Part shown: positions 26,408 through 36,011 of the stretch, piece after piece | Layout: each line of letters begins with the position of its first letter | How positions within the stretch are numbered: position 1 is the stretch's first letter | Assembly (NCBI RefSeq): GCF_003182275.1 | Contig: NZ_QGTR01000001.1 | Location: 186,001-250,000, forward strand | From: Hoeflea marina | GTDB taxonomy: Bacteria > Pseudomonadota > Alphaproteobacteria > Rhizobiales > Rhizobiaceae | Length of the DNA stretch: 64,000 nucleotides | Reading direction: 5' to 3' | Translations under genes and position numbers: made by a program | Notes under the pieces: generated by a model | What the model was told of the DNA's origin: nothing | Databases searched by the model: none | What the model saw: the letters and a program-made list of their open reading frames with translations, nothing else

Positions 26408-28870
26408 ATGATACGACTGATTGGATATCTCTTCGGAATCGGCGCAGTGCTGTTCCTGATGGTGGCCGCCGGCGTGGCCTGGTACATCGGCGATGTGTCC
26501 AGGGACCTGCCCGACTATGAGGTGCTCAACAGCTACGAGCCGCCCGTGACGACGCGCGTTCACGCCGCCGACGGCGAGTTGATGGCCGAATACGCCCATG
26601 AACGGCGGCTGTTCCTGCCGATTCAGGCCATTCCGGACCGCGTCAAGGCCGCCTTCATTTCCGCCGAGGACAAGAATTTCTACACCCATCCGGGGGTCGA
26701 CATCACCGGCCTTGCGCGCGCGGTGATCGTCAACATCCAGAATCTCGGCTCCGGCCGCCGTCCGGTCGGCGCCTCGACCATCACCCAGCAGGTGGCCAAG
26801 AACTTCCTGCTGTCGGCCGACCAGACCATCGACCGCAAGGTCAAGGAAGCGATCCTGTCGTTCCGCATCGAGCAGGCCTATTCCAAGGACCGGATTCTCG
26901 AGCTCTATCTCAACGAGATCTTCTTCGGCCAGAACGCCTACGGCATCGCCGGCGCGGCGCTCACCTATTTCGGCAAGTCGGTCAACGAACTGACCATCGC
27001 CGAGACCGCCTATCTTGCCGCGCTGCCGAAAGCGCCGTCGAACTACCATCCCATCCGCCAGGCGGAGCGCGCCATCGAGCGCCGCAACTGGGTGATCGAC
27101 CGCATGGTCGAGAACGGCTATGTCTCGGCGGCTGACGGAGCGGACGCGCAGAAGCAGCCGCTCGGCGTCATTCCCCGCCGCAGCGGTTCCTATCTGTTCG
27201 CCTCGGAATACTTTTCCGAGGAGGTCCGGCGTGAACTGATCGACCGCTACGGCGTCGATGCGCTCTATGAGGGCGGGCTGTCGGTGCGCACGACGCTCGA
27301 TCCGCATTTGCAGGAACTGGCGCGCAAGGCGCTGCAAAAGGGACTGATCAGCTACGACGAGCGCCGCGGATTCCGCGGACCCGTCGCCCAGATCGCCATC
27401 ACCGGCGACTGGGCCAAGGCGCTGAGCGAAATCGAACCCCTGCGCGACGTGCCCGAGTGGAAGCTCGGCGTGGTGCTCGCCGCCACCGACACGGAACTCG
27501 AGATCGGCATTCGCCCCGAAACCGATGCGGCGGACGGAGCGGCTGTCGCCACTGAGACGGCCACCGTTCGCGCCGAGGACATGAAATGGGCCTTCCGGCT
27601 CGACCGCGACAAGCAGCGCAAGACCGTCAAGACGGCGTCCGAAGTGGCCGCCCCCGGCGACGTGATCTATTTCGAGCCCAGGAAGGGCGAGGACGGCGTC
27701 ACCCATTGGCGCATGCGGCAGCCGCCGAAGGTCCAGGGCGCACTGGTTGCGATGGATCCGCACACCGGTCGCGTGCTGGCGATGGTCGGCGGCTTTTCCT
27801 ACGCCCAGTCGGAATTCAACCGCGCCACCCAGGCGCAGCGCCAGCCGGGTTCCGCCTTCAAGCCCTTCGTCTATTCCGCCGCTCTCGACAACGGCTACAC
27901 GCCGGCCTCGGTGGTCCTCGACGCGCCGATCGAGGTTGTGTCGGGCGGAGAGGTCTGGAAGCCGAAGAACTATGGCGGAGATTCCGCCGGTCCGTCGACG
28001 CTTCGCCTCGGCATCGAGAAGTCGCGCAACCTGATGACGGTGCGGCTGGCGCAGGACATGGGCATGAACCTGGTTTCCGAATATGCTGAGCGCTTCGGCC
28101 TCTACGACAAGATGCTGCCGGTTCTGGCCATGTCGCTGGGGTCGGGCGAGACCACGGTCATGCGCATGGTGTCGGCCTATTCCGTGCTCGCCAACGGCGG
28201 CAAGCAGATCAAGCCGTCGCTGATCGACCGCATCCAGGACCGCTACGGCAAGACCATATTCCGGCATGAGGATCGCACCTGCGACGCCTGTGTCGCCACC
28301 GCCTGGCTCGACCAGGAGGAGCCGGAGATCATTGATGAGCGAGAACAGGTGCTCGACCCGATGACCTCCTACCAGATCACCTCGATGATGGAAGGCGTGG
28401 TCACCCGCGGCACCGCGGCGAGCAAGGTCAATCTCGGCCGCCCCACCGCCGGCAAGACCGGCACCACGAACGAGGAAAAGGACGCCTGGTTCGTCGGCTA
28501 CACGCCCGACCTGGTCACCGGCGTCTTCATCGGCTTTGACAATCCCACGCCGATGGGCCGCGGCTCCACCGGCGGCGCGCTGGCGGCTCCGGTCTTCAAT
28601 GACTTCATGCTGGGCGCGCTCGAGGGCACCCGGCCGGTGGATTTCCGCATCCCCAACGGCATGAAGCTGATCGCGATCAACCGCAAGACCGGCATGCAGG
28701 CCGAGCCTGGCGGGCCCGACGTGATCATGGAGGCCTTCAAGCCCGGCACCGGCCCGTCCGACATCTATTCGGTCATCGGCATGGAGGACGTCGCCACCGG
28801 CGCGGACATCACCAATGTCTCGCCGCAGGCCAACCGCGCGGTGGTTTCGGGCACGGGCGGGCTCTACTAA
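26408..28870 (+). CDS. mrcA: Penicillin-binding protein 1A (bifunctional transglycosylase/transpeptidase)
   Basis: An 820-residue class A PBP. One N-terminal membrane anchor (LIGYLFGIGAVLFLMVAAGV) is followed by the glycosyltransferase 51 domain with EDKNFYTHPGVD and GASTITQQVAKNF, then an OB-like insert. The transpeptidase domain has the serine motif GSAFKPF, SRN in KSRNLMTVRLA, and KTGTTNEEKDAWF. It polymerises and cross-links peptidoglycan at the outer face of the inner membrane. It follows the amidase gene and precedes prfB, a conserved rhizobial order. Confidence 0.97.
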   Translation: MIRLIGYLFGIGAVLFLMVAAGVAWYIGDVSRDLPDYEVLNSYEPPVTTRVHAADGELMAEYAHERRLFLPIQAIPDRVKAAFISAEDKNFYTHPGVDITGLARAVIVNIQNLGSGRRPVGASTITQQVAKNFLLSADQTIDRKVKEAILSFRIEQAYSKDRILELYLNEIFFGQNAYGIAGAALTYFGKSVNELTIAETAYLAALPKAPSNYHPIRQAERAIERRNWVIDRMVENGYVSAADGADAQKQPLGVIPRRSGSYLFASEYFSEEVRRELIDRYGVDALYEGGLSVRTTLDPHLQELARKALQKGLISYDERRGFRGPVAQIAITGDWAKALSEIEPLRDVPEWKLGVVLAATDTELEIGIRPETDAADGAAVATETATVRAEDMKWAFRLDRDKQRKTVKTASEVAAPGDVIYFEPRKGEDGVTHWRMRQPPKVQGALVAMDPHTGRVLAMVGGFSYAQSEFNRATQAQRQPGSAFKPFVYSAALDNGYTPASVVLDAPIEVVSGGEVWKPKNYGGDSAGPSTLRLGIEKSRNLMTVRLAQDMGMNLVSEYAERFGLYDKMLPVLAMSLGSGETTVMRMVSAYSVLANGGKQIKPSLIDRIQDRYGKTIFRHEDRTCDACVATAWLDQEEPEIIDEREQVLDPMTSYQITSMMEGVVTRGTAASKVNLGRPTAGKTGTTNEEKDAWFVGYTPDLVTGVFIGFDNPTPMGRGSTGGALAAPVFNDFMLGALEGTRPVDFRIPNGMKLIAINRKTGMQAEPGGPDVIMEAFKPGTGPSDIYSVIGMEDVATGADITNVSPQANRAVVSGTGGLY

Positions 28871-28890
28871 GGAGCGCGCGCAAAACGAAG

Positions 28891-28990
28891 ACACGTCGCG
28901 CGAAATCGGATTCGCGCGATGTGCCCTGGTTCTCTTCAGCAGTGCATGTCCTGGTCCGGACGCCGCGGCGCAGTTTCGCCGACATGCACA
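28891..28990. repeat. Mosaic intergenic repeat unit, family 2, copy B
   Basis: About 100 bp between mrcA and prfB with the same landmark order as 20903-20998. The left part folds on itself: ACGTCGCGCGAAATC against GATTCGCGCGATGT. The two copies are clearly diverged. Confidence 0.65.
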
Positions 28991-29099
28991 GGACCGGTTC
29001 GGAACCCTCGGTTCCTGCCCTTTACATCATGCGGAGCGGACCCTATGTTCCGCCCGCTTTCCCGATTTGCCGATTCAGTGATTACGGACACCAAGAACC

Positions 29100-30228
29100 A
29101 TGCGCTCAGAAACCCAGGTCGTTGTCGACGAAATCAAGCAGGCCATAAGCCTGCTGAGGAGGCATCTTTGACTGGGAACCGGCCCTCAAGCGTCTCGAAC
29201 AGCTGAACTTCAAGGCAGAGGATGCCTCGATCTGGAATGATCCGGTCGAGGCCCAGAAGCTGATGCGCGAGCGCCAGTCGCTCGATGACGGCATCAACGG
29301 CCTGATTCGCCTCGAGACGCAGCTCAACGACAATCTCGAGCTCATCGAAATGGGCGAGGAAGAGGGCGATGACGGCATCGTCCGCGAGGCAGAAGCCGCG
29401 CTCAAGGAATTGCGGACCGAGGTCACGCGCCAGCAGATCGAGTCGCTGCTGTCCGGCGAGGCTGACGGCAACGACACCTATGTCGAAGTCCATTCCGGCG
29501 CCGGCGGCACCGAGAGCCAGGACTGGGCCAACATGCTGTTGCGCATGTACACCCGCTGGGCCGAGCGCCACCGGATGAAGGTGGAGCTGATGGAAGTCCA
29601 TGACGGCGAGGAAGCCGGCATCAAGTCGGCGACGCTGCTGATCAAGGGCCACAACGCCTATGGCTGGATGAAGACCGAATCCGGTGTCCACCGGCTGGTG
29701 CGGATCTCGCCCTATGACAGCCAGGCGCGCCGCCACACCTCGTTCTCGTCGATCTGGGTCTATCCGGTGATCGATGATTCGATCGAGATCGACATCAAGG
29801 AAAGCGACTGCCGCATCGACACCTATCGGTCGTCGGGTGCCGGCGGCCAGCACGTCAACACCACCGATTCCGCCGTGCGCATCACCCACATTCCGACCAA
29901 TATCGTGGTCCAGTGCCAGCAGGAAAGATCGCAGCACAAGAACAAGGCCAAGGCCTGGGACATGTTGCGGGCGCGGCTCTACGAGGCCGAACTCAAGAAG
30001 CGCGAGGATGCGGCGAGCGAGACGGAAGCCACCAAGGCCGAGATCGGCTGGGGCCACCAGATCCGCTCCTACGTGCTGCAGCCCTACCAGCTGGTCAAGG
30101 ACCTGCGCACCGGCACCGAAAGCACCAATCCGACCGACGTGCTTGACGGCAAGCTCGATCCCTTCATGGAGGCAGCGCTCGCCCAGCGCGTCTATGGTGG
30201 CAAAGAGGCTGTCGAAGACATCGACTAG
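29100..30228 (+). CDS. prfB: Peptide chain release factor 2 (programmed +1 frameshift)
   Basis: The start ATG at 29100 opens a 23-codon frame ending in TGA at 29169. A +1 shift at CTT-TGA-C continues into the main frame (from 29170) to the stop at 30228, giving about 375 residues. The body has the GGQ motif ([18 protein letters not shown]), which triggers peptidyl-tRNA hydrolysis, and [15 protein letters not shown] at the stop-codon recognition tripeptide (SPF in E. coli). RF2 terminates at UGA and UAA, so the frameshift makes its synthesis self-limiting. It must be annotated as a joined CDS. Confidence 0.96.
29157..29172 (+). promoter_or_regulatory. RF2 programmed frameshift site
   Basis: AGGAGG (29157-29162) acts as an internal Shine-Dalgarno sequence three bases before the slippery CTT-TGA-C (29166-29172). 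This matches the classical prfB recoding site. Confidence 0.95.
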
Positions 30229-30746
30229 CTCGCTTTTGCCTCTGAGTGAATCTCCAAAGCACGCCCAGTTCTTGAATTCTCGAACGACGAAATGAAACTT
30301 CCGTCGTCCGGAAATGCTCTCTGGCGGTACGGCAGGCAAGGTTGCCAGAACGGCGGCGCATCGTGCGTCGTCGTTTTTGTCTGTGCGAGGCAGCCTGTTC
30401 GGCAGCCAGGGAGGCCAATGTGACCGCGTGCAGGTGTAGCAAGGTGACGCTGCAGGGGCGATCCCCACCAGCGTCGCGCACTCCACGGCGCCCGGACTGT
30501 TCGCCGCGCAGCGCGCACGCCATGGCGCTGATATCCGATATCGGCGGATTTGCGGGCGCCGCGCCGCCGGGCGATTTCAGCTTATTCGCCACCTTAATCC
30601 CGCCGCGCCCCTGAAAATTCAGCATTTTTCGGAAATCCGTAACAACACATTAACCTTTATCGGCGAAATTTCGCATGTGAAAAGGTGCTGCGTTGAGGCG
30701 GAAAATCTCAGGCATCTGATGTTTGTCGCAATCTTGGGGCGCATTC
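30229..30746. other. Spacer between prfB and the flagellin gene
   Basis: About 520 bp. The left part carries the family 1 repeat; the right 130 bp are AT-richer and should hold the flagellin promoter. No further gene or RNA is recognised. Confidence 0.45.
30284..30316. repeat. Mosaic intergenic repeat, family 1, copy B
   Basis: ACGACGAAATGAAACTTCC and the following GTCGTCCGGAAATG align with 3035-3066 with one gap and few mismatches. As in copy A, the outer bases pair (ACGACG with CGTCGT). Confidence 0.6.
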
Positions 30747-31719
30747 ATGGCCAGCATTTCGACAAATATTGCGGCGATGTCCGCTCTGCAGACGCTGCGG
30801 TCGATCAACGGTCAGATGGAGACCACGCAGTCGCGCATCTCCAGCGGCTACAGGGTCGAGACCGCCGCTGACAATGCCGCCTATTGGTCCATCGCCACCA
30901 CCATGCGCTCCGATGTCAAGGCACTGTCGTCCGTACAGGATGCCCTGGCGCTCGGCGCGGCCACGCTCGATACCGCCTATGCCGGCATGAATTCGGCCAT
31001 CGAAGTCGTGGATGAGGTCAAGAAGAAATTCATAGCCGCGCGCGAACCGGGCGTGGACAAGTCCAAGATCAACAAGGAGCTGACACAACTCAAGGAACAG
31101 CTCCGGTCGATCGTGGCGTCATCGAGTTTCAACGGCCAGAACTGGCTTTGAGTGGAATACCAGCGCCGATTCGGAGGACAAGACCCTCGTCGGTTCCTTC
31201 GTCCGCAACCAGGACGGCTCCGTGGATCTCGGCACCATCACCTATGACGTGACCACCGGCTACGGCATCACAGGCGTCAACTACCTCGTCGACAATGGCG
31301 GGGTGGGCGAATACGGCATCCTGACCAGCGACGCCTTTGCCACTTCGGTCGGGGCCAGCGCCGCCTATGTGCTTTTCAAGGGAGCCACCAATCCGGGCTC
31401 GACGGTTGAAATGGTGCTTTCGGCGGCGACGACCGACACCACACTCGATGAGATGATCAAGATCGTCGATGCCATGTCGCAACGGATGATCGATGTCGCA
31501 TCCAATATCGGTTCTCTTCAGTCGCGCGTCGCCATGCAGAGCGACTTCGTCAGCAACCTCCAGGACACTATGGAGACCGGCATCGGCAGGCTCGTGGATG
31601 CCGACATGAACAAGGAATCGACCCGCCTCAAGGCTTTGCAGACACAGAGCCAGCTCGGTATGCAGTCCCTGTCGATCGCCAACTCCAATTCCCAGAACAT
31701 CCTCTCGCTCTTCCGCTAG
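30747..31719 (+). pseudogene. Flagellin, interrupted by a +1 frameshift
   Basis: The N-terminal half starts MASISTNIAAMSALQTLRSI and continues through ISSGYRVETAADNAAYWSIA to SSFNGQNWL, then meets TGA at 31149. The C-terminal half is intact in the +1 frame: WNTSADSEDKTLVGSFV, a variable centre, then LGMQSLSIANSNSQNILSLF to the stop at 31719. Joined, the protein would be about 324 residues, with both conserved D0/D1 flagellin ends. The break is at CTT-TGA-G; dropping one T restores one frame as NWL-EWNTS. It may be a recent mutation, a read error, or recoding. It is isolated from other flagellar genes. Confidence 0.8.
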
Positions 31720-31779
31720 GATTCTGCGTCCGGTGCGTCCGGAATGACGATCCATGGTCCGACATGCGTCGAAAACGGC

Positions 31780-32409
31780 CTAGTTGTCGGCGCGGCTGAC
31801 CGTGATGTCGCCGAGATCGTCGATGAGCACGGACCATGTTTCGGGCTCCACCGTCTCGAGATCCGGTTTCATATGGACATAGGCGGCAAAGCCGGGCTGG
31901 CTTGCCGAACCGCTCGAATCCTCGGGGCGGATGTCGGTCACGTAGCCTTTGAGATCGCTGAGTTCGGCAATCTCCATGCTCATGACCACGTCCGGGCCGT
32001 CCTCGCCGAGCGCCACCTGCTGCAGGTAGAAGAGCGAATGGTTGTCCTGGGCGCGAACGGCGGCGATGCGGTAGTAACCCTTCTGCATGGTCAGCACCTC
32101 CGGCGCCGGCTCAGTGTCGGCAGCGGCCCCGGTGGCGGGCGCCGGTTCGGCCTGCGCGGCGCCCGCCGCTGGCACGCTGTCGGGAGCCGCGCCATCCGCC
32201 GGTGCCGCGCCGCCGTCCTGCTCGTTCGGAAGGCCTTCCCAGAAGCCGCCGGAGACGACGAACATGACCCGGTCCGACAGGGTTTCGATCTCCGTGCCCG
32301 GGGCAGCCTGGGCGAGGGCGGGCTGCAGCCACACCTGTCCCAGCAGCGCCAGCAGGGCGGCAAGCTTGAGGGCTGGACGGATCGTGAGATATGCGGGCTG
32401 GGTTGGCAT
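31780..32409 (-). CDS. Exported hypothetical protein with Ala/Pro-rich linker
   Basis: From the ATG at 32409 (aggtga seven bases upstream) the product is 209 residues. A signal peptide (LKLAALLALLGQVWLQPALA) is followed by a short domain with LSDRVMFVVSGGFWEGLP. An Ala/Pro-rich linker (about 70-105) leads to a C-terminal domain with GYYRIAAVRAQDNHSLFYLQ and WSVLIDDLGDITVSRADN. I do not recognise a family. It lies 35 bp downstream of nadK on the same strand and is probably co-transcribed. Confidence 0.7.
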   Translation of the reverse strand: MPTQPAYLTIRPALKLAALLALLGQVWLQPALAQAAPGTEIETLSDRVMFVVSGGFWEGLPNEQDGGAAPADGAAPDSVPAAGAAQAEPAPATGAAADTEPAPEVLTMQKGYYRIAAVRAQDNHSLFYLQQVALGEDGPDVVMSMEIAELSDLKGYVTDIRPEDSSGSASQPGFAAYVHMKPDLETVEPETWSVLIDDLGDITVSRADN

Positions 32410-32448
32410 GGACGTCACCTGTTGGACTGCGGAATGAAAGACAACGGT

Positions 32449-33213
32449 TTAATGCAGGAATTGTTCGGCGAGAATGCGGTCGTTCCAGGAGTGGCTGGAA
32501 TCGGTCAGGATCCGCGTGGTCGAACCGGCCGCCTCGGCCACCACCACCCGGATCACGGATTTGACTTCCATGTGGTCGGCGACCGCGTTGACCGGCCGCT
32601 TGTCGGCTTCCAGCACCTCGATGGTGACGGTGGACTTGCTGGGCAGCAGCGCGCCGCGCCAGCGCCGCGGGCGAAACGCGCTGACCGGGGTGAGGGCGAG
32701 CAGCTGCGCGTCGAGCGGCAGGATCGGCCCCTGCGCCGAGAGATTGTAGGCAGTCGAGCCGGCGGGCGTCGCCACCATCACCCCGTCGCAGATCAGTTCC
32801 TCGAGCCGCACCTTGTCGTCGATGGACAATCTCAGCTTGGCTGCCTGGTAGGATTGCCGGAACAGAGACACCTCGTTGATGGCAAGAGATCGGTGCTCGG
32901 CGCCGGCGGCGTCGGTGGCGCGCATTTCCAGCGGCCGGATGATGTTCTCCACCGCCGCGTCGATGCGGTCGTTGAGGCCCGCGTCGGAATAGTCGTTCAT
33001 CAGAAAGCCGACCGAGCCGCGGTTCATGCCATAGACCAGCCGGCCGGAATTCATCTGCTCGTGCAGCGTCTGCAGCATGAAGCCGTCACCGCCGAGCGCG
33101 ACGATGACCTCGGCGTCCTCCTGGCGCTCATTGCCGTAGAGGGCTGCCAGATGACGCGCCGCCAGCTGCGCCTCTGGCGAGGAGGAGGCAATGAAACTCA
33201 GTTTTCTCGGCAT
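32449..33213 (-). CDS. nadK: NAD kinase
   Basis: From the ATG at 33213 the product is 254 residues. The signature GGDGFMLQTLH contains the GGDG motif, and NEVSLFRQSYQAAKL and DGVMVATPAGSTAYNLSAQG are the conserved NAD-binding stretches. It phosphorylates NAD to NADP with ATP in the cytoplasm. A longer frame to 33312 has no family similarity. It is divergent from the sulfotransferase gene. Confidence 0.95.
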   Translation of the reverse strand: MPRKLSFIASSSPEAQLAARHLAALYGNERQEDAEVIVALGGDGFMLQTLHEQMNSGRLVYGMNRGSVGFLMNDYSDAGLNDRIDAAVENIIRPLEMRATDAAGAEHRSLAINEVSLFRQSYQAAKLRLSIDDKVRLEELICDGVMVATPAGSTAYNLSAQGPILPLDAQLLALTPVSAFRPRRWRGALLPSKSTVTIEVLEADKRPVNAVADHMEVKSVIRVVVAEAAGSTTRILTDSSHSWNDRILAEQFLH

Positions 33214-33444
33214 GGATCCGGCTTCTCCGCATTGGGCCGCAACATGGCGGCTCGGCGAGCCGGATGCAAGCGAGGGCCGGGCGGGAAACTCACTCAGACA
33301 TTGCTTTTGCATCGGGGAATGCTATCACGGCTGACGCTGAGCAACAGCATCGCCTCCCAGCCTCGCGATGGTCGGACGGTACAAAACAGTCTTGCGGGAC
33401 GGCGCCTGACGGGGTGCCCGCACCAATCCGGGACCATCAAGGAC

Positions 33445-34479
33445 ATGCAGGTCGTCATTCACGGTGGAATGCACAAGACGGGCACCACTGCCCTGCAACT
33501 GGTCCTCCACGTCAATCGTCAGCGCCTCGCGGAGAACGGCTACTACTGTCCGGCGACGGAACTTCGGCACAACGGACCGGTTCTGAACACCAGGAATCCG
33601 GATTGGTCCAGACAGGATCTGAGCGACATCATTGAAGCGGCCAGAAAATCCGGCGCGCACACTCTGCTGCTTTCCGGTGAGACCGTTTCCACGCTTTCGG
33701 GCGATCAGTTTCGTCAACTTCGCGAGGTTTTCGTCGATTGCGAGGTGCGCTTCATTTTTTGCGTGCGGCATTGGTCGAGCTATTTGCCCTCGCGATGGGC
33801 GCAATATTGCAAGCGCCGGGATTCCCAGACATTCGCCCGATACGTTGGCACCATCGCCAATCGCGACCCCGGGCACATCGACATCCACTTCGACAAGTTC
33901 ATCGACCGGGCGATGTCGGCGGGGAATAGCTCGGTCGCGGTGGTCTCCTACGATCATGCGGTTGGCTCGGGCCTGGGGGTGGTCGGCGAGGTCTTGCTTG
34001 CAGCAGGCCTGCCGGTGCATCTGGTCGGGCAGATGATCGAGTTCACAACTCGGGCAAACGCGACCGCCGACTGGGTGGGTATCGAATGCGCCCGCATGCT
34101 CAATGGATTGATCGCGCAACGCCTCGGATTGCCGCAAGACGATCTGAGTCACTCGGTCGGCGAGTTTCGCCGGTGCAATCGGTTCTTCGATCTCGTCGGG
34201 CGATTTTCACGGGTCGACCATTCCCTCATGGCCAGCCTGCGCAAGGGAATAGAAACCGCCGACGCAGGATGCGAATTGGATCTCGGCGACCTTGTCCACC
34301 GCACCGAAGCCCTATTGAACGTTCGATATCTCGAATTCTTCACCAATGCACGCAACGGCCGGGTCTTTCCCGAAGCCGGCAAGACCAGGATACCCGGTAC
34401 CGCGCTTGACTGGCAGGAGTTCATTGCCGATTTCGACCGGGAGGCGAGCGATGCTGCCGACCAGATGGGCTTCGCCTGA
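33445..34479 (+). CDS. Sulfotransferase-like protein
   Basis: A 344-residue protein starting at the ATG at 33445. The N-terminal loop HGGMHKTGTTALQ matches the 5'-phosphosulfate loop of PAPS-dependent sulfotransferases. CEVRFIFCVRHWSSYLPSRW fits the 3'-phosphate-binding strand and helix. The remaining helical region is poorly conserved. It may sulfate a surface saccharide or lipid; no PAPS-synthesis gene is nearby. The P-loop family call is reasonable, the reaction is inferred. It converges on the GST gene. Confidence 0.7.
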   Translation: MQVVIHGGMHKTGTTALQLVLHVNRQRLAENGYYCPATELRHNGPVLNTRNPDWSRQDLSDIIEAARKSGAHTLLLSGETVSTLSGDQFRQLREVFVDCEVRFIFCVRHWSSYLPSRWAQYCKRRDSQTFARYVGTIANRDPGHIDIHFDKFIDRAMSAGNSSVAVVSYDHAVGSGLGVVGEVLLAAGLPVHLVGQMIEFTTRANATADWVGIECARMLNGLIAQRLGLPQDDLSHSVGEFRRCNRFFDLVGRFSRVDHSLMASLRKGIETADAGCELDLGDLVHRTEALLNVRYLEFFTNARNGRVFPEAGKTRIPGTALDWQEFIADFDREASDAADQMGFA

Positions 34480-34491
34480 CCGCCTCCAGCC

Positions 34492-35106
34492 TCAGCCGTG
34501 CAATTCCATCACCTTCAGCACCGCCGGGCGCGCCTGCATGGCGGCGAAGTGGGCGGAAATGGCGGGGAAATCGTCCAGGTTGACGCCATCGACCTTCATC
34601 CAGCGGGTGATGACGAAGAGGTAGGGGTCGCACATCGAATAGGTTTCGCCCATCACCCAGGGACCCTTGAGATAGTGCTCCTCGATCATGCGGGCGCAGT
34701 CGGTCATGTTGGCGGGCACCTTCTCGCGCATCTTCGCCTGCGCCGCTTCGTCATCGGTCCAACGCATGCCGCGTTGCTTGTGGGCGTGGTTCACATGCAC
34801 CGTTGCGGCGAGATAGAGGTTGAAGGCCTGCGCCTCGGCGAAGCCGAACGGATCGGCCGGCGCCAGGTCGGCGCCAGGAAAGACCTGCGCGATATAGGCG
34901 AGGATCGCCGGCGTCTCGGTCAGCGCCCCCTTCGGCGTGATCAACGCCGGCACCCGGCCCTTCGGATTGATCGCCAGGTAGTCGGGTGACCGCTGCTCGG
35001 CCGCGGCGAAATCAACGAGCCGCGTGGCATAGTCTGCGCCTGCCTCCTCCAGCAGGATGTGCGGCGCCAGCGCGGCTGTGCCCTTGGCGTAGTAAAGCGT
35101 GATCAT
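34492..35106 (-). CDS. Glutathione S-transferase family protein
   Basis: A 204-residue protein with an N-terminal thioredoxin-like domain (MITLYYAKGTAALAPHILLE; LAINPKGRVPALIT with the cis-Pro; LTETPAILAYIAQ) and an all-helical C-terminal domain ending near FPAISAHFAAMQARPAV. It resembles the beta-class GSTs of proteobacteria. The substrate is unknown. It is divergent from the dehydrogenase operon; whether it belongs functionally to that cluster cannot be told. Confidence 0.9.
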   Translation of the reverse strand: MITLYYAKGTAALAPHILLEEAGADYATRLVDFAAAEQRSPDYLAINPKGRVPALITPKGALTETPAILAYIAQVFPGADLAPADPFGFAEAQAFNLYLAATVHVNHAHKQRGMRWTDDEAAQAKMREKVPANMTDCARMIEEHYLKGPWVMGETYSMCDPYLFVITRWMKVDGVNLDDFPAISAHFAAMQARPAVLKVMELHG

Positions 35107-35190
35107 GACTTGGCTCTCCGAATTGAATGGGACATGCAGCCGACACTAGCCAAAACCCGTGCCTTGCAAAGGGGTTTTTCAGATAGCGTT

Positions 35191-35213
35191 GTTTACACAA
35201 ATGATTAGCATTT
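35191..35213. promoter_or_regulatory. Candidate operator upstream of the dehydrogenase-hydratase operon
   Basis: GTTTACACAAATGATTAG precedes CATTT; AAATG (35199-35203), 5-nt spacer, CATTT (35209-35213) is a perfect inverted repeat. Its half-site ACAAATG and the preceding TTTACA also occur between the LysR gene and the transporter operon (45451-45472), suggesting one regulator for both. Confidence 0.45.
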
Positions 35214-35293
35214 ATTCCTTTTTGTTAGAAACGCTCACAGCTATAAATGCCGCTCCATCATTCACGGTCATCGAGGCGGTTTTGTCGGCAAGC

Positions 35294-36010
35294 ATGCAAG
35301 AAATGGACGTATCGGTCTGGCGCGGCGACGCGAGCGGCGGTGGGCTCGAGCATTTCAGGGTCCCGGCCGAGGAAAGCCAGACCATTCTGGATGTCGTGGC
35401 CTGGATCCAGCAATATGCCGATCCGACGCTGTCCTACCGCTACGCATGCCGGGTCGGCATGTGCGGCTCCTGCGCCATGATGGTCAACGGCGTGCCGCGC
35501 TGGACCTGCCGCACCCATGTCAAGAAGGTGCTCAAGGACAACGCCATCACCATCGAGCCGCTGCGAAACCTGCCGGTGATCAAGGATCTGGCCGCCGACA
35601 TGGATCCGTTCTTCGACAAATGGGTGGCGGCCGGCGGCGTCCATCACCCCACGAAGACGCGCAACGAGCCAATCGAGATCCTCGATCCGAAGACGCCGGA
35701 GCGCGTGGAGACCGATACCGGCATCGAATGCATCAACTGCTCGGTATGCTACGCGGCCTGCGACACGGTCTCCAGCAATGTCGATTTTCTCGGGCCTGCC
35801 GCATTGCAGCGGGCCTGGACCATCTATCTCGATCCCAAGGATGCCGATCCGAATGTCATTCTCGACGCCGTATCCGGCAAGGGCGGCTGCCACAACTGCC
35901 ACAGCCAGGGCAGTTGCACGCTGCACTGCCCCAACGGGCTCAACCCGATGAAGGCGATCGCCGGCCTCAAGCGCGCCACCGTTGCCTCCTTTTTCAAGGG
36001 CGGGCGCTAG
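35294..36010 (+). CDS. Succinate dehydrogenase/fumarate reductase-like iron-sulfur subunit
   Basis: From the ATG at 35294 the product is 238 residues; the ATG at 35303 is nearly as good. All three cluster motifs are present: C52/C57/C60/C72 for [2Fe-2S], C146/C149/C152 with C212 for [4Fe-4S], and C156/C202/C208 for [3Fe-4S]. The last motif, CHNCHSQGSCTLHCPNGLNP, carries one extra cysteine. It would pass electrons from the flavoprotein to the membrane quinone site. Being first in a B-C-D-A operon and next to a hydratase marks it as a paralogue distinct from housekeeping sdhCDAB. Confidence 0.92.
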   Translation: MQEMDVSVWRGDASGGGLEHFRVPAEESQTILDVVAWIQQYADPTLSYRYACRVGMCGSCAMMVNGVPRWTCRTHVKKVLKDNAITIEPLRNLPVIKDLAADMDPFFDKWVAAGGVHHPTKTRNEPIEILDPKTPERVETDTGIECINCSVCYAACDTVSSNVDFLGPAALQRAWTIYLDPKDADPNVILDAVSGKGGCHNCHSQGSCTLHCPNGLNPMKAIAGLKRATVASFFKGGR

Positions 36011-36011
36011 C

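Noticed and set aside
29157-29172. prfB as a frameshifted pseudogene
   Set aside because: The AGGAGG and CTT-TGA-C arrangement is the standard RF2 programmed frameshift, and the protein is otherwise complete.
31744-33444. Long plus-strand extension ahead of the sulfotransferase
   Set aside because: It is antisense to nadK and its neighbour; the sulfotransferase domain starts exactly at the ATG at 33445.
35159-35293. 45-codon N-terminal extension of the iron-sulfur subunit
   Set aside because: It covers the AT-rich promoter and operator region and is unlike any SdhB N-terminus.
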